A DNA stretch of 16,396 nt from an uncultured Eubacteriales bacterium (GTDB lineage: Bacteria > Bacillota > Clostridia > Oscillospirales > Oscillospiraceae). The stretch lies in NCBI GenBank assembly GCA_900544705.1, contig UQWH01000046.1, positions 1 to 16,396 of the forward strand. Direction: 5' to 3'. This document shows, one piece after another, positions 1 through 5,656 of the stretch. The translations under genes and the position numbers were made by a program. The stretch's first letter is position 1; each line of letters begins with the position of its first letter. A model generated the notes under the pieces. It did not search any database. It saw only the letters and a list, made by a program, of their open reading frames with translations, and was not told the origin of the DNA.

Positions 1-20
1 CCCGATAAAATCGGGGTTTT
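1..20 (+). terminator. Hairpin plus T-run, probable terminator of an off-window gene
   Basis: CCCGAT and ATCGGG form a 6 bp stem around an AAA loop, followed by G and TTTT. In the plus direction this has the form of an intrinsic terminator, presumably for a gene lying before the window. The hairpin may extend left of base 1, so its true size is unknown. Confidence 0.5.
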
Positions 21-23
21 CAC

Positions 24-50
24 GGGCTACATCTATTTTGTAGCCCTTTT
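24..50 (+). terminator. Second tandem hairpin with T-run beside tRNA-Ser
   Basis: GGGCTACA (24-31) pairs with TGTAGCCC (39-46) and is followed by TTTT in the plus direction. It begins just past the 3' end of the minus-strand tRNA-Ser, so on that strand it would be the trailer hairpin of the tRNA transcript, but no T-run follows it there. It could serve both directions. Confidence 0.5.
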
Positions 51-51
51 A

Positions 52-143
52 TGGCGGAGCAGAAGGGATTCGAACCCTTGGACGGCTTTTGACCGTCACA
101 CGATTTCCAGTCGTGCCCGTTATGACCTCTTCGATACTGCTCC
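52..143 (-). tRNA. tRNA-Ser (anticodon GGA)
   Basis: The minus strand folds as a class II tRNA. The acceptor stem GGAGCAG pairs with CTGCTCC, followed by discriminator G and an encoded CCA. The anticodon stem CACGA/TCGTG encloses loop CTGGAAA, giving anticodon GGA, which reads UCC and UCU serine codons. The T arm contains GGTTCGAATCC. A long variable arm (GACGG/CCGTC) is typical of serine tRNAs. The length is 92 nt including CCA. A strong promoter lies immediately upstream at 185-213. Confidence 0.96.
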
Positions 144-163
144 ATATTCACTTCTGACCTGCC

Positions 164-205
164 CGGGACAAAATCAGCTTTCATATAATACCTGATTTTG
201 TCCCG
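164..205. repeat. 14 bp perfect inverted repeat around the tRNA-Ser promoter -10
   Basis: CGGGACAAAATCAG (164-177) and its exact reverse complement (192-205) flank a 14 nt centre holding the -10 box of the minus-strand tRNA promoter. One arm lies in the -35/-10 spacer and the other begins about at the expected transcription start. The tRNA transcript would therefore carry only one arm, so the symmetry makes sense as a DNA operator for this promoter. For transcripts reading through from pgmB it could instead fold as an RNA hairpin. Confidence 0.7.
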
Positions 206-213
206 ATTGTCAA
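185..213 (-). promoter_or_regulatory. Promoter of tRNA-Ser
   Basis: On the minus strand a perfect TTGACA (-35, 208-213) is separated by 17 bp from TATTAT (-10, 185-190). The predicted start is near 178, leaving a 5' leader of about 35 nt before the tRNA. It is one of the closest matches to the SigA consensus in the window. Confidence 0.8.
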
Positions 214-240
214 GCCCTTTCTTTCGTTTTCCTGCGCTTT

Positions 241-894
241 TTACAGAATTCTCTCCATCAGACCCTCCAGCTCCCGGGTAGAGGAGAGGGGATAGTCCGG
301 CGCCTGCGTCGTGACCGCGACATGGATCCCCACGGCCTTCATCCCGGCGGCATGGATGGCCTCGATGCCCGCCTGCGCGTCCTCAAAGCCGATGCACTCC
401 TCCGGGCGCAGCCCAAGCGCCTGCGCGCAGTTCAGAAAGATCTCCGGGTCGGGCTTCTGGCGGGAGAGCTTCGCCGGGTCGGCAATGTAGTCAAATTCCT
501 TGCGGAGATCCAGCTTTTCCAGCACCGTGGCGGCGTTGCGGCTCGCGGAGGCGACGGCCAGCCGGATCCCGCGGGCTCTGGCCTCGTGCAGGAAGGGAAG
601 AACGCCGGGCAGGATATTCTCCCGGCTGAGCTTCTCCGAGAGGAGCTCACGGTAATAGCCGTTCTTCCGGTCGATCAGCTCGGCCTTTTCCGCCGCGGTG
701 TAGGCGGCCTCTTTGCCGTTCCGTTTGAGAATGATCTCCAGCGAGCGAAGGCGCGTCACGCCCTTGAGCAGCTCGTTGTCCTGTTCGGTAAAATGCAGGC
801 CGAGCTCCGTCGCCAGACGCTTCCACGCGAGATATTGAAAATACGCGGTGTCCGTCAGGACTCCGTCCAGGTCAAAAAGAAAACCCTTGATCAT
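241..894 (-). CDS. pgmB: Beta-phosphoglucomutase (HAD superfamily)
   Basis: The predicted cytosolic enzyme interconverts beta-glucose 1-phosphate and glucose 6-phosphate in maltose or trehalose breakdown. The 217-residue protein matches the family's usual length. The HAD motif FDLDGVLTD gives the nucleophile Asp8 and acid/base Asp10. The helical cap follows (LKGVTR near 43-48, RKN further on), then motif II (VASAS), the Lys of KPDPEIF and the Mg-binding GFEDAQAG. The family-specific DTAxxxxxAWK segment separates it from generic HAD phosphatases. One oddity is Gln at position 20, where the Lactococcus lactis enzyme has His20. The start at 894 is preferred because GGAAGGTGG lies 7-8 nt upstream; an in-frame extension to 948 lacks a ribosome site. 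It has its own promoter and follows the MgtC-like gene by 57 nt. Confidence 0.88.
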   Translation of the reverse strand: MIKGFLFDLDGVLTDTAYFQYLAWKRLATELGLHFTEQDNELLKGVTRLRSLEIILKRNGKEAAYTAAEKAELIDRKNGYYRELLSEKLSRENILPGVLPFLHEARARGIRLAVASASRNAATVLEKLDLRKEFDYIADPAKLSRQKPDPEIFLNCAQALGLRPEECIGFEDAQAGIEAIHAAGMKAVGIHVAVTTQAPDYPLSSTRELEGLMERIL

Positions 895-919
895 TGCAGC
901 CACCTTCCGTTTTTCTTTC

Positions 920-948
920 ATTATAGCACAACCTGCGCGGCATGCCAA
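920..948 (-). promoter_or_regulatory. Promoter of pgmB
   Basis: Minus-strand TTGGCA (943-948), a 17 bp spacer and a perfect TATAAT (920-925) preceded by TGC, an extended -10. The -35 lies just after the stop of the upstream MgtC-like gene, so pgmB can be transcribed independently of it. Confidence 0.75.
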
Positions 949-951
949 GCG

Positions 952-1650
952 TCAGGTTTCCTCGTTGATGTGGTGGATGTAGTCCAGCGAGCGCAGCGCC
1001 TCGATGATCTCACGGTGGGTCTTGTACTTTTTCAGCTCCGGGCTGCAGATCGTGACCGACACGGAATAGACGCTCAGGCCGGAATTGACATAGGCGGGGT
1101 TGGACTCGATGTCGTCGATGCGCATCCCCAGCCGCCGCAGCGTGGTGACAAAATCGCGCAGGTGCGCGCTGCTCGTCAGCTCCAGATGGATCTCGAAATG
1201 GTTGGAACGGTTTTTCAGATAGGTTTCAAAGGGCGGGAACCACCGCAGACAGCAGAGCAGCGCGGCAAAGCCGAACACCGCCACGGTGTACATCCCGGCG
1301 CCCGCAGCCAGCCCGATCGCCACGCAGACCCACAGACCGACAGAGGTCGTCAGCCCCTTGATCTGACTTTTGGAGCTGTAGAGGACGGAGTTCACGCTCA
1401 GGATTGCCACGCCGATCACCGCGGCGGCGGAGATCAGATAGCGGCTGCCGAGGTAGACGTCCAGCATCATGCACACAGCTCCCGCAAGCGTGACGAGAAT
1501 GAAGGTGCGCAGCCCGGCAGCGTGACGCTTTTCCGCGCGCTCGCAGCCGGCGATCGCGCCGCAGAGGATCGCCACCCCCAGCCGCAGCGCGACCGCGCCC
1601 AGCGTCAGCTCCTGCGACCATGTACCGAGCAAAACAGAGATCGGATCCAT
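952..1650 (-). CDS. MgtC/SapB family membrane protein
   Basis: A 232-residue protein with a hydrophobic N-terminal half (four to five helices within about 20-150) and a soluble C-terminal domain (about 150-232) with an ACT-like pattern. The family signature is clear: RLGVAILCGAIAGCER near 23-38, then AGLRTFILVTLAGA near 45-58. MgtC/SapB proteins are linked to magnesium limitation, acid tolerance and modulation of ATP synthase in other bacteria; the role here is unknown. AAGGAGATAAT directly precedes the ATG at 1650 and lies inside the end of the antiporter gene, whose stop codon is 1 nt upstream. This indicates translational coupling, so an ion-homeostasis role shared with the antiporter is a reasonable inference. 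A longer reading from 1677 is possible but less well supported. Confidence 0.85.
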   Translation of the reverse strand: MDPISVLLGTWSQELTLGAVALRLGVAILCGAIAGCERAEKRHAAGLRTFILVTLAGAVCMMLDVYLGSRYLISAAAVIGVAILSVNSVLYSSKSQIKGLTTSVGLWVCVAIGLAAGAGMYTVAVFGFAALLCCLRWFPPFETYLKNRSNHFEIHLELTSSAHLRDFVTTLRRLGMRIDDIESNPAYVNSGLSVYSVSVTICSPELKKYKTHREIIEALRSLDYIHHINEET

Positions 1651-1651
1651 A

Positions 1652-3067
1652 TTATCTCCTTCCTGCCAGACGGCCATGACTGACCGGCCAGCTTTCCTGT
1701 TCCCGCGCCGCCTGCGTGAAGGCCGCTTCCTCCGCCGACGGCTCCGGGTATTTCGGCAGTTCCTGCTGGATTTTTTGGATACGCTCAATCAGCAGCTCTA
1801 CCTCCGACTTTTGCGGCAGCTCCTCCGCCGGAAGCGGCGCGGCGTCCTCCAGCTTGACGGAATAGGAGTGCGAAAGATAGAGCGAAAGTTTTGCCAGCGC
1901 CGGGCCGACCAGCTCATACAGCACGCTGGAGGCAAGAATGATTGTTTGCAATCCGTCGCCCAACGCACCGCCGAGCGTTCGCGCACCCAGTGCAGCAAGG
2001 CCAATTGCCACACCCGCCTGCGGCGCCAGCGCCATGCCGAGGTAGTTGCGCGTTTCTTTTGGCTTGTGCACCAGCGCGCAGCCAATAAAGGCGCCGGTAT
2101 ATTTGCCCAGCACCCGCACAAAGAAATACAGCACGCCAACGAGCAGCAGCGGCGTATCCCCAATGCCGCCTGCGCCGGACAGGAGCGTATCGAGCTTGAA
2201 ATTCAGACCGGAGCGCACGAAAAACAGCAGCAGCACCGGCGGACTGAAGTAGTTGAGCTGCTTGAACAGGTCCGTGTCGTCCGTCAGGTTGAGGTAGACG
2301 ATGCCCATGGACATACAGCCGAGCAGGGGCGAAACGTTCACGGTCGTGCAGATGCCGCAGAAGGCAAACAGCACCGCGATGGAAACGATCAGGCGGTTGT
2401 CCTTGGAGCGGTTGCCCAGCAGGAGCTTCAGAAGCAGGCCGAACCCACAGCCGAGCAGCAGCACACCCGCGTTGGCCGCGATGGGCAGCGCGACGGTCTT
2501 GAAGCTGACGCCGCTGCCGAGCGAGGCCAGCGCCAGCGAGATCGCCGCGCTGTAGGCGATCAGGCTGACCACATCGTCCATCGCGACAACCTGCAAAAGC
2601 GTGTCGACAAAATCGCCGCGGGCGTTCAGCTGCCGGATGGTCATCATGGTCGAGGCAGGCGCGGTCGCGGATGCAAGCGCTGCCAGCACTGCGGAGAAGG
2701 CCAGTTCCATGTCCAGAATATAATAGGTAAGAACAAACACGAAGGCCGAAGCAACGCAGGCCTCCAGAAGCGTGATGACGGCGGCCTTGCCGCCGGTTTT
2801 TTTCAGCGTGGAAAAGCGAAAAAACTCACCCATGCTGAAGGCAATAAACGCCAGCGCGATGTCCGACAGGAAATCCATCCCCTCAATGACGCGCTGCGGC
2901 ACCAGATTCAGGCAGTACGGTCCTATCAGAATCCCGCAGACAATGTAGGCCGTGACGTTCGGCAGATGCAGCTTTTTGGTCAACCGCGTCATGGCGAAGC
3001 CCAGAAACAGCATCAGCGCGACCGAAATGATGACTTGTGAGGACTGCGGCAGTCCCTGAAACAGCAT
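1652..3067 (-). CDS. CPA2-family cation/proton antiporter
   Basis: A 471-residue integral membrane protein with about 12-13 hydrophobic segments between residues 10 and 400, and a hydrophilic tail (about 400-471) that includes a short amphipathic stretch, SEVELLIERIQKIQQ. Conserved parts include LPNVTAYIVCGILIGP near 35-50, ASATAPAST near 132-140, and MDDVV with Asp164-Asp165. A paired DD in this helix is the ion-binding pattern of electrogenic Na+/H+ exchangers such as NapA and NhaA, so Na+/H+ exchange is favoured over K+ efflux. There is no C-terminal RCK/TrkA-N domain, unlike KefB/KefC. GGAGGAGGATCATC precedes the start. It heads a transcript with the MgtC-like gene and is divergent from a LysR-type regulator that probably controls it. 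The ion specificity is inferred. Confidence 0.87.
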   Translation of the reverse strand: MLFQGLPQSSQVIISVALMLFLGFAMTRLTKKLHLPNVTAYIVCGILIGPYCLNLVPQRVIEGMDFLSDIALAFIAFSMGEFFRFSTLKKTGGKAAVITLLEACVASAFVFVLTYYILDMELAFSAVLAALASATAPASTMMTIRQLNARGDFVDTLLQVVAMDDVVSLIAYSAAISLALASLGSGVSFKTVALPIAANAGVLLLGCGFGLLLKLLLGNRSKDNRLIVSIAVLFAFCGICTTVNVSPLLGCMSMGIVYLNLTDDTDLFKQLNYFSPPVLLLFFVRSGLNFKLDTLLSGAGGIGDTPLLLVGVLYFFVRVLGKYTGAFIGCALVHKPKETRNYLGMALAPQAGVAIGLAALGARTLGGALGDGLQTIILASSVLYELVGPALAKLSLYLSHSYSVKLEDAAPLPAEELPQKSEVELLIERIQKIQQELPKYPEPSAEEAAFTQAAREQESWPVSHGRLAGRR

Positions 3068-3084
3068 GATGATCCTCCTCCCCG

Positions 3085-3113
3085 TTGCAATTTTCTTTCT
3101 TCTATGCTACGAT
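3085..3113 (+). promoter_or_regulatory. Promoter of the LysR-type regulator
   Basis: TTGCAA (3085-3090), 17 bp, then TACGAT (3108-3113) preceded by TG-C, an extended -10. The same TATGCTACGAT string occurs in the rpsO promoter. The predicted start is near 3120, about 55 nt before the chosen start codon. Confidence 0.6.
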
Positions 3114-3132
3114 AGGACTACCATAAATGCAA
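3104..3132 (-). promoter_or_regulatory. Candidate promoter of the antiporter/MgtC operon
   Basis: On the minus strand TTGCAT (3127-3132), 17 bp, then TAGCAT (3104-3109). The hexamers are weak, as expected for an activated promoter. It overlaps the divergent LysR promoter, and its -35 touches the dyad LysR box at 3132-3148. Confidence 0.4.
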
Positions 3133-3148
3133 ATCATGTTTTTTGATT
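3132..3148. promoter_or_regulatory. Candidate LysR-type operator (T-N11-A dyad)
   Basis: AATCA, 7 nt, TGATT is a perfect dyad that contains the T-N11-A core typical of LysR-type binding sites. It lies between the regulator and the antiporter, downstream of the regulator's own start (fits autorepression) and directly upstream of the antiporter's candidate -35 (fits activation). Confidence 0.5.
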
Positions 3149-3175
3149 CTATCATAAAAGAAAGGAATGAAACTC

Positions 3176-4075
3176 ATGCTCGACCCCAAGGTACGCACGC
3201 TGCTCGCCGTGGTGGAAACCGGCAGCTTTACCAAGGCGGCGGGGCTGCTTTCCCTGACGCAGCCGGCCGTCAGCCACCACATCGGTCAGCTGGAACAGGA
3301 ACTCGGAATTCGCATTTTTATCCGGGAAAAAGGGCGGATGACCCTGACAAAAAAAGGGGAGATCGTCGCGCGGTGCGCCAGACGCCTGAGCGCCATGTAT
3401 GCCAAGCTGCATACCGATCTGAAGGATGCGGAGCGGAATCTGACGCGTCTGCGCGTGGGCATCACGCACACCGCGGAGAGCAATCTCATCACGGAGGCGC
3501 TGGCTCGTTTCAGCCATGAAAACAGCGGGATTCTCATTACAATTACGACAGATACCATAAATAATCTTTATGATGCGATGGAAAACTACGAGCTCGATCT
3601 CGCGGTCGTGGAGGGAAAGCCGCGCACGCAGACGCTCAACTCCCTGATGCTGGACACGGATTACATCGTCTGCGCGCTCTCCAACAACAATCCGCTCTCG
3701 CGCCGGGCGATGGTGCGGCTGGACGACCTCAAACGTGAGCGCATGATCCTGCGCCTGCCCACCTCCTCGACGCGCAAGCTGTTTGAAACCCACCTTGCAA
3801 GCCTCGGCGAAAGCATAGATGCCTTTGATGTCGCGCTGGAGGTGGACAATGTCGCGACGATCAAGGATCTGGTGCGCAAGGACTTTGGCGTGTCCATCCT
3901 CGCGCGCAGCGCCTGCATGGATGAGGTGCGCAAGGGAAAGATGACCATCCTGCCCATTGAGAATCTCAGCATGGCGCGGGAGATGAGCATCGTCTACCAC
4001 CGCGATTTTTCGCACATGGACGTTTTGCAGGAGATTTTGAAGCTGTACCACGAAACCGTTGCAGAAAATTCATAA
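3176..4075 (+). CDS. LysR-type transcriptional regulator
   Basis: A 299-residue protein with the standard two-domain layout. The N-terminal winged helix-turn-helix (about 1-60) includes VVETGSFTKAAGLLSLTQPA and SHHIGQLEQELGIRIF, followed by a linker helix and a substrate-binding domain (about 85-299) beginning LRVGITHTAESNL. The effector is unknown. It diverges from the antiporter gene with a dyad T-N11-A box between them, so the antiporter/MgtC operon is its likely target and it probably also controls itself. The start at 3176 is chosen because AAAGGA ends 9 nt before it. The in-frame ATG at 3167 would leave no spacing to that site and would add only three residues. Confidence 0.88.
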   Translation: MLDPKVRTLLAVVETGSFTKAAGLLSLTQPAVSHHIGQLEQELGIRIFIREKGRMTLTKKGEIVARCARRLSAMYAKLHTDLKDAERNLTRLRVGITHTAESNLITEALARFSHENSGILITITTDTINNLYDAMENYELDLAVVEGKPRTQTLNSLMLDTDYIVCALSNNNPLSRRAMVRLDDLKRERMILRLPTSSTRKLFETHLASLGESIDAFDVALEVDNVATIKDLVRKDFGVSILARSACMDEVRKGKMTILPIENLSMAREMSIVYHRDFSHMDVLQEILKLYHETVAENS

Positions 4076-4154
4076 AACGATCCCGGACGCCATGCGTCCG
4101 GGCAGACTGTCAAAAAACCTATCCAGCCGAAAGTTTCGGAGGGAAGAATAGTGT

Positions 4155-4181
4155 GAAAGGGAACCGTCAGGGTTCCCTTTC
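4155..4181. terminator. 11 bp hairpin between convergent genes
   Basis: GAAAGGGAACC and GGTTCCCTTTC pair perfectly around a GTCAG loop. The 3' arm ends in TTTC, not in a free T-run, so termination is plausible but not certain. It lies about 80 nt after the LysR regulator's stop. Confidence 0.4.
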
Positions 4182-4206
4182 GCGTTCAATAACCCGCCGC
4201 AGCGAT

Positions 4207-4250
4207 CAAAATTGCAAAATAATACTACAAATATTGATTTTGCAATTTTG
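4207..4250. repeat. AT-rich inverted repeat inside the palindrome cluster
   Basis: CAAAATTGCAAAAT (4207-4220) and ATTTTGCAATTTTG (4237-4250) are exact reverse complements. AATA and TATT extend the stem inward by 4 bp past a one-base bulge. Its base composition contrasts sharply with the GC-rich genes around it. The right edge of the window ends in sequence matching the border just after this repeat. Confidence 0.75.
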
Positions 4251-4252
4251 TA

Positions 4253-4298
4253 GGCAGCTTGTCAAAAAAGTCCTTTTGGACTTTTTTGACAAGCTGCC
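4253..4298. repeat. 21 bp perfect hairpin, copy 1 of a dispersed repeat
   Basis: Two 21 nt arms pair perfectly around a TTTT loop. The inner part (AAAAAAGTCC, TTTT, GGACTTTTTT) has terminator form in both directions. The 42 nt from 4255 to 4296 are identical to 16345-16386 in the same orientation. In this copy the flank ATTTTGTAGGC is on the left side, and the right side runs into a CCCGGACGC hairpin. Confidence 0.85.
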
Positions 4299-4335
4299 CG
4301 GACGCCATGCGTCCGGGATTACGTTATAATTGATT

Positions 4336-5466
4336 TCATTTCAACGCCCGCAGGGCGGCAAGCGCCGCCTCGACATCGGCCTGCGTTGTGGCGTAGCCGA
4401 CGGAGAAGCGCACGGTTCCCTGTGGAAAGGTTCCCAGCGTTTTGTGCGCGGCGGGCGCACAGTGCAGGCCGCAGCGCGTCAGGATGCCGAACTCCTGCTC
4501 CAGCCGGTCGGCCGCCTCGGCATTGTCCATGCTCCGAAAATCAACAGAGATCACGCCGACGCGCGCCGCCGGTTCCCACGGCCCGGCCAGCCGCAGATGG
4601 GAAAGCCCCCGCAGGCCGTCCAGAAAGCGCTGCGTCAGCGCGGCCTCATGCGCGCGGAGCGCGGAAATTCCGGTTCTGTTTACATAATCCATTGCCGCAG
4701 ACCAGCCGTAAATTCCCGGCAGGTTCGGCGTGCCGGACTCGAAGCGGTCGGGAAGATAGGGCGGCAATTCCTCGGAATCCGACATGCTCCCGGTGCCGCC
4801 CGCGATCAGGGGAGAGAGCTGAGCGGCGAATTCCTCCGTGACCAGCAGCGCACCGATCCCCTGCGGACCGAGCAGGCCCTTGTGCGCGGGAAGCGCCAGC
4901 GCACTCAGGTGGAAGCCCTCAAAATCCACGGGAATGTGCCCCGCCGACTGCGCGGCGTCCAGCACGAAGGGAACGTGATGTTGTTTACATAATTTTCCGA
5001 TCGCTTCTGCATCCTGCACCGTGCCGCTGACGTTGGAGGCGTGGTTCAGGATCAGGAGCTCCGGCTTCTGCCGCAGGAGCGCCTCCGCCTCCGGCAGGAG
5101 CAGCCGCCCCTCACGGTCGCAGGGCAGGCGCGTAAAGGCTGCGCCGAGCTGCACCAGCGGCCGCATGACCGCGTTGTGCTCCATCGAGCTGACCAGCACG
5201 CGGCTGCCGGGATGCAGGCTGCCCTTGATCGCCAGATTCAGCGCCGCCGTCGCGCCGGCGGTCAGCAGCACGCGCGTCGGCTCCGGGTGATGAAAAAAGG
5301 CGCAGAGCTTTTCCCGCAGACCGAGCGTTTCCAGCTCCGCCTCCTGCGCCGGGGCATAGACGCCGCGGTTGATGCTCGCGCCCACGCGGTCGATGTAATG
5401 GCACATCCGCGCGCTCACGCCGGGCGCCTTCGGGAAGGAGGTCGCGGCATTGTCCAGGTAAATCAT
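4336..5466 (-). CDS. Cysteine desulfurase family PLP enzyme (class V aminotransferase fold)
   Basis: A 376-residue protein opening with MIYLDNAATSFPKAPGV, the signature of a cysteine desulfurase-like family distinct from housekeeping IscS/SufS and often found beside selenium genes. Visible PLP-site elements are Glu96-His97 (MEHNAV), Asp170 (VLDAAQSAGH), the Schiff-base Lys196 in PAHKGLLGPQG, and a catalytic-loop Cys336 in RCGLHCAPAAHK. It could release sulfur from cysteine or selenium from selenocysteine onto its active-site cysteine. The start at 5466 has GGAG 9 nt upstream; an extension to 5514 would run back over the promoter. It is divergent from yedE-tusA-DUF3343 with a shared palindrome, which suggests a joint role in sulfur or selenium delivery. 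The substrate is inferred from context. Confidence 0.85.
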   Translation of the reverse strand: MIYLDNAATSFPKAPGVSARMCHYIDRVGASINRGVYAPAQEAELETLGLREKLCAFFHHPEPTRVLLTAGATAALNLAIKGSLHPGSRVLVSSMEHNAVMRPLVQLGAAFTRLPCDREGRLLLPEAEALLRQKPELLILNHASNVSGTVQDAEAIGKLCKQHHVPFVLDAAQSAGHIPVDFEGFHLSALALPAHKGLLGPQGIGALLVTEEFAAQLSPLIAGGTGSMSDSEELPPYLPDRFESGTPNLPGIYGWSAAMDYVNRTGISALRAHEAALTQRFLDGLRGLSHLRLAGPWEPAARVGVISVDFRSMDNAEAADRLEQEFGILTRCGLHCAPAAHKTLGTFPQGTVRFSVGYATTQADVEAALAALRALK

Positions 5467-5496
5467 CTGCTTGCTCCAATCGCTTGTTTTTCCTGT

Positions 5497-5525
5497 ATTA
5501 TAGCGCAATTTCAAACTTTTAGCAA
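5497..5525 (-). promoter_or_regulatory. Promoter of the cysteine desulfurase family gene
   Basis: On the minus strand TTGCTA (5520-5525), 17 bp, then a perfect TATAAT (5497-5502). The predicted start is near 5490, leaving a short leader before the ribosome site. Confidence 0.7.
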
Positions 5526-5542
5526 GTCACGAACAGACAACG

Positions 5543-5557
5543 TTCGACAATGTCGAA
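5543..5557. promoter_or_regulatory. Palindromic operator between divergent promoters
   Basis: TTCGACA, A, TGTCGAA is a perfect 15 bp palindrome. It lies 17 nt from the -35 of the leftward promoter and 15 nt from the -35 of the rightward promoter, so its centre is near -60 for both. An overlapping CGAAC-N7-GTTCG dyad covers 5530-5546. The placement suits one regulator acting on both transcription units; no gene in the window is an obvious candidate for that regulator. Confidence 0.55.
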
Positions 5558-5572
5558 TGATTTCTGCGCCGC

Positions 5573-5601
5573 TTGACAGGGGAAACCGGCGACGTTATAC
5601 T
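5573..5601 (+). promoter_or_regulatory. Promoter of yedE-tusA-DUF3343
   Basis: A perfect TTGACA (5573-5578), 17 bp, then TATACT (5596-5601). This is a near-consensus SigA promoter with a predicted start near 5608 and a leader of about 50 nt. Confidence 0.8.
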
Positions 5602-5656
5602 ATTTTCAGATAAACGCATCCGCGTTCTATCCGGAAAAGAAAAAGGAGAGTATAAA

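Larger units (their letters stand above)
4082..4317. mobile_element. MITE-like palindrome cluster with imperfect terminal inverted repeats
   Basis: This gap between two convergent genes is almost wholly palindromic. The first 36 nt and the reverse complement of the last 36 nt agree except at five positions. Both read CCCGGACGC, a 3 nt loop, GCGTCCGGG, CAG, two variable bases, TGTCAAAAAA. Inside are CCGAA/TTCGG (4127-4139), GAAAGGGAACC/GGTTCCCTTTC (4155-4181), an AT-rich hairpin (4207-4250) and a 21 bp hairpin (4253-4298). No open reading frame fills it. The 42 nt core of the last hairpin recurs at 16345. An alternative is a stack of host terminators for the two flanking genes. Confidence 0.5.

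Noticed and set aside
34..46. ATTTTGTAG-like string resembling the flank of the dispersed repeat
   Set aside because: It is part of a short hairpin beside the tRNA and lacks the AGCTTGTCAAAAAAGTCC core, so the match is too short to count.
322..1683. Long plus-strand frame opposite pgmB and the MgtC-like gene
   Set aside because: It crosses two recognisable minus-strand genes and their intergenic promoter. Its translation is Arg/Gln/Asp-rich and unlike any family.
5530..5546. LexA/SOS box (CGAAC...GTTCG)
   Set aside because: The Firmicutes SOS box has 4 nt between the half-sites; here there are 7. The neighbouring genes have no repair role.
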